A stretch of 64,000 nucleotides of DNA from Actinoalloteichus hymeniacidonis (GTDB taxonomy: Bacteria; Actinomycetota; Actinomycetes; Mycobacteriales; Pseudonocardiaceae), in NCBI RefSeq assembly GCF_014203365.1, contig NZ_JACHIS010000001.1, positions 2,728,001-2,792,000 of the forward strand. The letters run 5' to 3'. The notes beneath the pieces are model-generated. The model had not been told where the DNA came from, did no database searches, and worked only from the letters and a program-made list of their open reading frames with translations. A program made the position numbers and the translations under genes. Numbering within the stretch: position 1 is the stretch's first letter; each line of letters opens with the position of its first letter. This document shows, in pieces, positions 1-9,200 of this stretch.

Positions 1-599
1 GACTCGACCAAGAGCACGCCGCCGGCGCCGACGATGCTGCGGAAGAGAGAGCCGAGACCGAGCTGGCTGCCGGGGAGAACGATGACGTCTCTCGCGGTCG
101 GCGTCGAGAATCCGGCAGGCGTCTGGCGACCGAGTTCCATCGCTACCCAGGATTGCAACTCGGGCATGCCCGCCGAGGGTGGGCGGCTGACCGCCGAGTC
201 ACCGCGCGCTGCGCGGGTGATCGCGGCGCGTACCAGTCTCTCGGGGAGCAGCTCCCGATCCGGGTAGCCCGAATGGAGCGCGATCATCTCCGTGGAGACC
301 GCTCGCAATGCCGCCGAACTCGCTGACGCAGTCCAAGCCTGCGCGCCGAGCGCGGCCGTCTGCCACGCGAAATCCTGCGAGCGCGCGCGACGCACCGTGC
401 GGACGAATGCCCCCGCGCCGGGACGCGTCTCGATGACGCCCTGCGCCACCAGCGTCCGCAGCGCCTTCTGCACGGTGACCGGACTCGCGGAGTGGCGGGC
501 CGTCAACTCGCGAGTCGTTGGCAACTGCGCACCTGGCGCCGCAGAGGCGATCCACACTCGTAAGGACTCCACGATACGGTCACTGCTATCGTTTTCCAT
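1..599 (-). CDS. MocR-type GntR regulator with aminotransferase-like domain, 5' part
   Basis: The first 199 residues are in the window and the frame runs off the left edge without a stop. Residues 5-75 form a GntR winged helix (TTRELTARHSASPVTVQKAL is the recognition region, followed by the G-x-GAFV wing). From about residue 105 the sequence matches the start of a fold-type I PLP aminotransferase domain: LHSGYPDRELLP, then VIVLPGSQLGLGSLF near the edge, equivalent to the GsQqaL segment. The PLP lysine would lie outside the window. MocR/PdxR proteins use PLP or an amino-acid-PLP adduct as effector and usually control the gene beside them, so the divergent EamA exporter is the likely target. 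The ATG overlaps that of the exporter. Confidence 0.85.
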   Translation of the reverse strand, partial: MENDSSDRIVESLRVWIASAAPGAQLPTTRELTARHSASPVTVQKALRTLVAQGVIETRPGAGAFVRTVRRARSQDFAWQTAALGAQAWTASASSAALRAVSTEMIALHSGYPDRELLPERLVRAAITRAARGDSAVSRPPSAGMPELQSWVAMELGRQTPAGFSTPTARDVIVLPGSQLGLGSLFRSIVGAGGVLLVE

Positions 600-1539
600 G
601 TCTGGTCATGATAGCGATACACCCAATCGCGAGGCTCCGCTACTCCGGTCGAGGAGCGGTCTGGGCTGGGGATTGCTTGGTGTCGTTGCGTTCTCGTTCA
701 CGGTGCCGCTCACGCGCATCACGGTCGAGGCAGAGCGAATGCCCCCGCTGTTCGTGGGCAGTGGTCGCGCAGTGGTCGCCGCGATCCTCGCTGCCTGTGC
801 TTTATCGCTGACCCGTCAGCGCGTCCCGAGAGGCAGACAGTGGGTGAGCGTCGCAATCGTGGCGGCCGGTGCGGTAGCGGGATTTCCGCTCCTGACGTCG
901 TTCGCCCTCACCGAAGCACCTGCAAGCCACGGCGCGGTGGTGATCGCACTCCTGCCCGCAGCGACCGCAGTGGTCGCCGTACTCCGTACTCGTGAGCGGC
1001 CCGCCCGGTCGTTCTGGATCGCAGCAGGAACGGGTGCGGTCGCGGCGGTCGGATTCGCCGCTGTCCAGAGTGGCGGCCTCGGTCGGCTGCACGGGGCTGA
1101 CGTGCTGCTGTTCGCCGCAGTGATCGTCTGTGCGATCGCCTACGCCGAGGGGGGCGTGCTCGCACGGGACCTCGGGTCATGGCAGACGATCTCGTGGGCG
1201 CTGGTCGTCGCCGCACCCGTGATGGCTGCGCTCGCGGGTGTCTCAGCCACCGAACAGCCGCCCACCGGCACCCTCACGGAATGGGCGTCCTTCGCCTACC
1301 TCAGCGTCTTCAGTATGTTCCTCGGTTTCGTCGCCTGGTATCGGGGACTCGCCATCGGCCCGATCGCTCAGATCAGCCAGGTTCAGCTTGTGCAGCCTGT
1401 GCTGAGCATCTGCTGGGCGGGTGTGCTCCTACAGGAGCAGATCCATCAGACGACGCTCCTCGGTGGCGCTGCCGTCATCACCTGCGCCCTGATCGCCGTG
1501 CGCTCGCGAAACCCCCGGAGCCGGGGAGTCCCGGCGTAG
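598..1539 (+). CDS. EamA/RhaT-family (DMT) exporter
   Basis: The 313-residue product has about ten hydrophobic segments arranged as two EamA repeats, the usual length and layout of drug/metabolite transporters that export amino acids or small metabolites. The second repeat contains the family-like stretch YLSVFSMFLGFVAWYRGLAIGPI and LVQPVLSICWAGVLLQEQ, where the Glu near the end of helix 9 is typical. I chose the ATG at 598 because upstream in-frame sequence encodes no sensible N-terminus and the first membrane segment starts about 20 residues after it. The start codon overlaps that of the divergent MocR regulator, leaving no room for ordinary promoters between them. Substrate is unknown; regulation by the MocR protein is inferred from position. 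Confidence 0.88.
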   Translation: MSGHDSDTPNREAPLLRSRSGLGWGLLGVVAFSFTVPLTRITVEAERMPPLFVGSGRAVVAAILAACALSLTRQRVPRGRQWVSVAIVAAGAVAGFPLLTSFALTEAPASHGAVVIALLPAATAVVAVLRTRERPARSFWIAAGTGAVAAVGFAAVQSGGLGRLHGADVLLFAAVIVCAIAYAEGGVLARDLGSWQTISWALVVAAPVMAALAGVSATEQPPTGTLTEWASFAYLSVFSMFLGFVAWYRGLAIGPIAQISQVQLVQPVLSICWAGVLLQEQIHQTTLLGGAAVITCALIAVRSRNPRSRGVPA

Positions 1540-2028
1540 GGCGAGGCGGCGGGACCGGTCATCGATCGGGCCAGAACGGGTGTCGGCGGTGGGTCATGCC
1601 GACCGCGCCGATCTCGCTGATCGGCGCAATACGGTTGTGGTGGTGGTCCGGGCGATTGTCGTGGAACCGGTTCGGTGATGCGTACCGATCACGGCAGGTG
1701 CGGAGAAGATCCACCTCCTCGCAGGGGTGCCGCCCGCGATGACGGCGATGGGAAACCGTGATGCCCCTTCGGACCGATCACCGACGCGCGATTCCGCGAC
1801 GCTGCCATGCATCCGAACCGGATCGAGCGTCCTAGAAGACATCGGCAGCCAGCGCTGCACACCGGGACACCCGATGCCGACGAACCACGAGCTAGCTCCG
1901 CTAGGCCGTTCGGACGATAGAACGGGGAATTCGGGGGATGGAGGGCGGCAGCTCTGGTCATCCGTTCGGAGAGCGTCTTAGCTGATCGGGTGTGCGAGAT
2001 GCACACGGCGAGCGAAGGTGGCAGTCAA
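1540..2028. other. Intergenic stretch without a convincing gene
   Basis: Short open frames exist on both strands, but their composition is Arg/Ser/Pro-rich and none has a ribosome-binding site with a recognisable product. I see no strong hairpin. The right end (2014-2021) carries the GAAGGTGG ribosome-binding site of the next gene. Confidence 0.5.
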
Positions 2029-3204
2029 GTGATCGACGAAGCTCGCTTAGAGGCGTTGAAATTCCAAGGCGACCCGCTGGCGGACGCCGTGATCACCGAC
2101 CTGGTGTCCACCGGGCAGGTGGACTCGGTGAACGAGGTCCTCGCTCGGTTCCGCGCCAACGAGCAACCCATCCCCGAGGAACTGCCGCCGTCGGTGCGGG
2201 CCTACCTCGTCGCCACCGATGACGTGCCCGGCTGGACCGACCTCGATCGGGTCGCAGGCGCCTACGAGTTCTTCGTCGACGACGGCGTGCACGTCGCCTC
2301 GGTCCTGTCGTTCGGGGCAATGGTGAACTGCTACGCCCAGCCGAGACCATCACGGGTGCTGGCGCTGACACACAGGTTGAACCAACCTCGACGTCGCCTG
2401 TCGGAGACCGCGCAGTTCGTGCTCGACATGATGGGACCGGAGCCGTTCGGGGCCGGTGGGGCCTTCATTCCCACCATCCAGAAAACCCGGTTGATTCATG
2501 CCGCCGTGCGGTACTTCATCCTTCGCTCCGGCACCTGGGACGTCGAGGCCGACGGTGTGCCCGTGTGTCAGCAGGATCTACTCGGCGCGCTGCTCATCTT
2601 CTCGGTGCAGGTGATCGACGGAATGCGGCGGATCGGTATCTCGGTGACCGAGAAGGAGGCGGAGGACTACTACTACGTCTGGCGGGTGACCGGCGCCCTG
2701 TTGGGTATTCCCGCCGACGCGATGCCGGAGAGCCTGGCGGAAGCACAAGAGCTCAACGCGACACTCGTCGAGGCCTCGTACGGTCCATCGGCCGAAGGCG
2801 TGGAACTCACCAGGAACCTGCTCGATCTCTACGAGAAGATGGTCCCGGGCAGGGTGTTCGACGGCGTCGTGGCGGCGATGGTCCGGCAGACAGTCGATCC
2901 CCAGGTCGCCGACTGGATGGGTGTGCCGCATTCGCGAGCTTGGGCTCGCGCCGTACGCGGTGGAGTCCGGCTGATGCGCCTTCTGGAACGGTCGGAGGAC
3001 CACAGCAAGCTTGCCGCGACCGTCCTGGACAAGGCGGGCAGCCTGCTGCTGGGCAGCAGCGTTCGCATTCTCACCGACGGACAGTCCACCACCCTGGATA
3101 TCCCCACCGACCTGAAGGAGAAGTGGATCGCCGCCGGGACGTGCCCGGTCAGTCCGCCGAAGGGCGGGTCGACCTCGCCCACGGTGACCAGGGACGGCGC
3201 GTGA
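2029..3204 (+). CDS. MpaB/latex-clearing-protein family oxygenase (DUF2236)
   Basis: The product (391 residues from the GTG at 2029) belongs to the ER-bound oxygenase MpaB/rubber oxygenase Lcp catalytic domain family, haem-b oxygenases that cleave alkenes or act on terpenoid-like substrates. Family-like segments are AYEFFVDDGVHVASVLSFGA, the polar helix IQKTRLIHAAVRYF with Lys, Arg and His in haem-pocket-type positions, and YYYVWRVTGALLGIP. Start choice: AAGGTGG sits 8 bases before GTG 2029; an upstream in-frame GTG at 1990 and ATG at 1999 have no such site. The gene is convergent with the NRPS operon and only 78 bp from its end, so it could be a tailoring oxygenase of the cluster or an unrelated neighbour. 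The sequence does not decide between these. Confidence 0.82.
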   Translation: MIDEARLEALKFQGDPLADAVITDLVSTGQVDSVNEVLARFRANEQPIPEELPPSVRAYLVATDDVPGWTDLDRVAGAYEFFVDDGVHVASVLSFGAMVNCYAQPRPSRVLALTHRLNQPRRRLSETAQFVLDMMGPEPFGAGGAFIPTIQKTRLIHAAVRYFILRSGTWDVEADGVPVCQQDLLGALLIFSVQVIDGMRRIGISVTEKEAEDYYYVWRVTGALLGIPADAMPESLAEAQELNATLVEASYGPSAEGVELTRNLLDLYEKMVPGRVFDGVVAAMVRQTVDPQVADWMGVPHSRAWARAVRGGVRLMRLLERSEDHSKLAATVLDKAGSLLLGSSVRILTDGQSTTLDIPTDLKEKWIAAGTCPVSPPKGGSTSPTVTRDGA

Positions 3205-3282
3205 TCCTCATCGGCGCGCCGCCCGAGGAATAGCTCGGCTTCGGCTACCCGCTGGTCGCACCGCCCGGGACACTCCGATAGC

Positions 3283-6200
3283 TCACTTCGGCCTGCTCAA
3301 TTCCTCGCCGAGCACCTCGGCGATCCGGGATAGCGGATCGGCATCCAGTAATTCGAAGTGGCCGACGTCCATCTGGATGGTGCGCACCTCGCCGGTGACG
3401 AACTCCGCCCAGGACTCGGCGCTGAGCCGCTTCTCGTCGGGATGCCCCGAGGCTCGGAAGTAGAGGATGTCGCCTTGGTGCAGCCCCGGTCGGTGGCGGG
3501 TGCCCAACCAGTGGTGTCGGGTGAGTGCCTTGGCCAAGAACTCCAGTCTGTCCTGGTCGAGGATCGCCTCGGTATGCAGCTGCGGGAAACTTCTCCGTAC
3601 CAGCTCGATGTGTCGCGGTTCGATCTCCTCCGGCTCGGGAAGAGCGTTCTCCGGTTGCGATCCGAGGTATGGATAGGCGTCGATCATCGCAAGCAGCTCG
3701 ACCTCTTCGCCTGCTGCGGCCAGAGAGGCCGACATCGCGTGCGCGACGTTGCCGCCGAACGACCAGCCGACGAGCCGATACGGCCCGTGTGGTTGCACAC
3801 GGCGAATCTGCTCGAGGTAATCGTCCGCCATCTCGCCCAGAGTCGAGACGCCTGGTTCCGCATCGGTGACCGCCCTGGCCTGGATCGCGTACAGCGGCCT
3901 CCCGGACAGGTACCGACTGAACGGGAAATAGCACCAGCTCAAGCCGATCCCAGGATGGACGAAGAACACCGGGATACCGTTTCCGGCAGGGCGGATCGGC
4001 AACATAACGTCGAATCGCTCGGGGACGTCCCCGAGCCCGATGAGTTTACTGAGCTCGGCAACGGAGGGAGCCTGGAACACGGCGGAGACGGGGACCTCCA
4101 CCCCCAATGACTCCCGGATCAGGCCCGTCAACTGTGCAGCGAGCAACGAGTGGCCGCCGAGTTGGAAGAAGTTGTCCTCGATTCCGACACTGGAGATCTT
4201 GAGGGTGCGCGCGACCAGCTCGGCCAACCGGGCTTCCGGAAGGGTTCCCGGCGCACGTGGGGCGGACGCCGCGGATCTCGTCGGCACGGGGAGCGATCGA
4301 CGGTCGAGTTTTCCGCTCTGCGTGACCGGAAGTCTGTCGAGGTAGACGAGATCCGAGGGCACCATGGCGGGGATCAGCGTCCGCCCGACGTGATCGCGTA
4401 AGGCCCGAGTCAGTGATTCCGAATCGAACCAGCGGTCGTCGCGATCGTGTTCCGGCAGGGGACTCCGTGTGGTGACCGGCACGACGTACGCGACGATCCG
4501 TTGCATTCCCGGTTCCGGCTCGTACACGGCGGCGGCAGCCTGCTCGACCGCAGGATGCGAGGCCACGGCAGCACCGATCTCGTCGAGTTCGATGCGCACG
4601 CCACGCAGCTTGACCTGGTCGTCTACCCGACCCAGGTATTCCAGGGTCCCGTCGGCCCGCCATCGAGCCAGATCACCGGTCCGGTACATCCGTGAACCCG
4701 CGGGCCCGAACGGATCCGCGATGAACCTCTCGGCGGTCAGCGCGGGCTGTCGGAAGTAGCCCCGGGCGAGCTGCGCTCCGGCGATGTACAGCTCGCCGGG
4801 CACGCCGACCGGGACCGGGCGCAGCGCCGCGTCCAGGACGTGAGCCCGCGTGTTCCACAGCGGCGTGCCGATCGGCACCGTGGTGAGCGGGCCGCTCGCC
4901 GGGCAGTGCCAGCTCGTCACCTCGACCGCGGTCTCGGTCGGCCCGTAGAAGTTGATGAGCGGCGCGGACAGCGACCGGGAATAGCGCTGTACCAAGGAGG
5001 GCGACAGTGCCTCACCACCACAGAACACCCTGCGAAGAGTGGGTAGGCTCGAATCGTCGTCCAGCTCGGAGAGAAACACCTCCAGCATCGACGGCACGAA
5101 ATGCACCGAGGTGATCCGCTGCTCGCGGATGATCCCGGCGAGATAGCGCGGATCGCGGTGCCCGTCGGGCGCTGCCATGACCAGTGTGGCCCCGTCGATC
5201 AGGGGCCAGAAGAACTCCCACACCGAGACGTCGAATCCGGCGGGTGTCTTCTGTAGAACCCGATCCTCGGGCCTAAGCGGAAAAGCGTGCTTCCCCCACA
5301 GGAGGCGATTGACGATCGCTCGGTGTTCCATGAGCACCCCCTTCGGGCGCCCCGTGGAACCGGAGGTGTAGAGCAGATACGCGGGCTGGCGGGGTTCGAT
5401 CTCCGTCTCCGTCTCCGCAGCCGGGCCCGGTGACTGTGTCAACTCGTCAAACAGCGCCTGGTCGAGCAGCACCACGGGCTCGGCGTCGGCGAGCATCGCG
5501 GTCCGCCTGAGTTCGGGAAGCTCCGGTTCGAGCGGCAGGTATGCCGCGCCGGACCGCAGCACGGCGATGATCGCCACGACGAGGTCGACCGAGCGTGGCA
5601 GCGACACCGCGACGATGCGTTCGACATCGGCACCCCGCGCCCGCAGCCGCCGCGCGAGCCTGCGCGATCGTCGATCAAGCTCGGCGTAGGTGACCTGCTC
5701 GGCCGCGTCGACGACCGCCACGGCGTCCGGAGACGACGACGTCTGGCGGTCCAGCAGCTCGGTCAGCGTCACGTCGGGCACCTCGACCTCGGTGCGATTC
5801 CAGCGCCTCAGCTCAGCACGCCCGTGGTCATCGAGAGCATCGACCGCGTCCACCGGTTGCTCGGGATCGGCACTGAGCCGGTCCAGGACGAGCACCAGTC
5901 CGTCCACCATGCGCTGCGTCGTGTCGGGATCGAACAGGCCGGTGGCGTATCCCAGCGCCCCGTGGACCCCACCTCCCTCGGGCTTCTCGGTGAACATGAA
6001 CCTGAGGTCGAACTTCGTGGTCTCCACGGTGATGTTCCGTCGCTCGACGCTGAGTCCGTCCAACTCGAACCGGCCCTCGTCGTAGCTCTGGAACACGAGC
6101 ATCACCTGGAACAACGGATGGTGGCTCAGCGTCCGAGACGGGGCGGTGAGTTCGACGACCTGCTCGAAATCGAGATCCTGATGGTCGTGAGCCGCGAGGT

Positions 6201-9200
6201 CGACCTCGCGAATCCTACTCAACAGCTCCGTGAAGGTCGGTTCGCCGCTGAGGTCGTAGCGCAGCACCTGCGTGTTGACGAAGAAGCCGACGAGGTCGTT
6301 CAACGCCTCATCGGTTCGGCCCGCCGTGACCCCGCCGATCGGGATGTCCCGGCCACAGCCGAACTTCGACATCAGCACGGCGAGCCCGGCACGAAGGACC
6401 ATGTTCACGCTGACGCGGTGGCGGATGGCGAGATCACGGAGCCGCGCATGCAACGGTGGTGCGATCTCGAAGTCGATCCGGGCGCCCGCCGTCCCGGCAC
6501 GGGCCGATCGCGGCCGGTCGGGCATCGGCATCACCTCGGCGGGCAGACCCGCGAGGTGGTCCCGCCAATAGGCGCCCTGCTTCGCGGCGAGGCTGTCGGA
6601 GTCATCCGGATCGCCGAGTTGTTCCGACTGCCAACGGCTGTAATCCACGTACTGGACCGGTAACGGTGTCCAGTCGGGTCGTCGTCCGTCGATCCGGGCC
6701 CGGAAAGCGTGCGCCAGGTCCTTGCCGAACGGTTCCAGGGAGACTCCGTCACAGGCGATGTGGTGGATGACCAGGAGCAGCGTGTGGTCGTCCTCGGCCG
6801 TCTCGAACAGCCAGGCCTTGATCGGGATGTCCCGGGTGAGGTCGAACAGGTGCGCGGCGGCCCCGTCCAGGGCGGCCTGGATCTTCGGCTCCGAGACACG
6901 TCGGTGCTCCATGGTGATCCGAGCATCCGCGACGACCCGTTGGTATGGGTTGCCCTCGTGGGAGGGGAAGACGGTGCGCAGCGCCTCATGCCGTTCCACC
7001 ACGTCGTCGAGCGCCTCGATCAAGGCCTTGCGGTCCAGCCTGCCCACGAGCCGGAGCGCGATCGGCACGTTGTAGTTCGCGTCGGCGCCGGTTGCCCGGA
7101 ACAGGAACCACAGTCTGCGTTGGGGGTGGGACAACGGTGGATAGGTGGGTCGCGGAGCCGCGGTCAACGGCTGACGTGGTGTGGACGCCTGCTCGATCAG
7201 CACAGCCAGGCGTGCCACCGTCGGGTTCTCGAAGACCGTCCGGATGCTCAGCTCCGCCGCCAACTCCGTGCGGACCCGACCGACCAGCCTGGCCACCAGG
7301 AAGGAATGGCCGCCGAGGACGAAGAAGTCATCGTCGACACTGGTCACGTGCACGCCGAGGACGTCGGAGAACAAGGCGCACAGGACCTCTTCCCGCAGAT
7401 TCCGCGGCTGCCTGCCGGTGGTGCTCGTTCTGCGCGGGAACGGCAGGTCCGCCGTCCGAACTAGACCGCTTGCGTCGAGAGGCATCGAGTCCAGCACGAG
7501 GAAGTCCGCAGGCACGAGTTGCGGAGGAAGAAGTTCCACGGCGAACCGACGGATCTCCTCGGCCTCGAGTCGAGCCCCGGGCCGACCGCAGGCGAAACAG
7601 ATCAGGCGGTTGCCCCCGCCGTCGTCATCCTCGTGGGGCGCGACCACGACTCGCTCCAGATTCGGATGCGCGCCGAGTATCCGCTCCACCTCCCACGCCT
7701 GGACCTGCGAGCCGTGGATTCGGCGCCCGTCCGTGACGCGGCCGAGGAATTCGAGGTCTCCATCGGGCAGTCGCCGGACCAGTTGTCCGGTGCGGCGCAG
7801 CCGAGAATCCGGCGGGCCCCATGGATCGGCGACGAATCCGGCGGCCTGCGTGTCCGACGGCAGGGGCTGCCCGGCGGCCCCTCCGTCGACCGCGAGACAC
7901 AGCTCACCCGGTACGCCGGACGGAAGCATCGTCGATCCCGGACCGACGACGTAGGAACGACTGCGATGTCGAAGCCTCCCGACCCGCCTTCCCGCGATGG
8001 TCTCGTAGGGCGAGGTGATTCGACGGGTCACCTCGTATCCGGGAGCTCCGTAGCAGAGCACCACGTGCGTTCCCGGTGATCGGAGCAGTACCCGCTCGAC
8101 CATGGGGGAGGCGACACCGGCCCCGTCGGTCCAGACCTCCGCGATACCGAGGAACACCTCGGGATCGTCCTCGGCGAGGACATGGAACAGCCTGCCGTCC
8201 AACCGGACCCGGCTCAGCCGCTCGGCGGTGGCGAGCTCCCTCAGCACCGTTGTGGTCAGCGGTCCGAGCGGGGCGACGACGACACGGCCGCCGTCCAACA
8301 GCGCGGACCAGATCTCGATGAGCCCGCTGCCGGACACGGAGTGCAGGAGTGTCCTCGGCCCGGAGCCCGCGACGCCATCGCCGGCCGTCGCGAGGTGACC
8401 CAGCTCGGCGTGTGACATCGTGATGATCTCCGGTCGGCCGTCCTGCCCGTCGACAGGCAGGGCGACCGCTGGCTGCCCGGCGTCCGAACAGGCAGGCGGC
8501 GGTGTGATCGGGAAGCCTGCGGCCGCTGAGCTCGACGCCGGGATGACCACGAGGTCGACATCCACTTCGGACAGGTTCGTCGGGTCGACCCCGCTCGCCA
8601 CGAGAACGGTCCGCACACCGCAGGCCGCCAGCAGGACGCCGGCGTCGTCGGGAGGCAACGGCAGGCACACGGCACCCACCTTCGCCGTCGCCAGCAGAGC
8701 GAGGAGCAGATCCCTGCCCGGCGGCGCCACGACGGCTACCACGCTGCCCGCGCCCACCCCTCGGGCCAGCAGCAGGTGAGTGAGCTGATTCGACAGGGCG
8801 TCCAGGTCGCCATAGCCGAGCAGGCTCCCGCCATCGGAGACGGCGACGGCATCAGGAGTGCGCCTCGCCTGTCGCTCGAAGCGCGCTCCGAGCGTGGCTT
8901 CGGTATCGAGACCGGTGAACCGCCCGGCACCGGCATCTCGTTCAACCTCGTCGAGCAGGATCGAGTATTCCAACGATCCGTCCGGATCGGCGACGATGAG
9001 TTCGGCGATCCGGACGAACAGTTCGCCCAGCCGCTCGATGGTAGTCGCACGGAAGAGATCCGACCGGTAGATGAAGGCCCCGGTCAGCCGATCGTCGACG
9101 ACCTCGGCGCGCAGTTCGAGATCGAACCTGGTCGAATCGTCCAGCCAAGGCAGCCGTTCGATGCCGGACGCCTCATCGTGGTCGGCGGTCTGCTCGCCCT

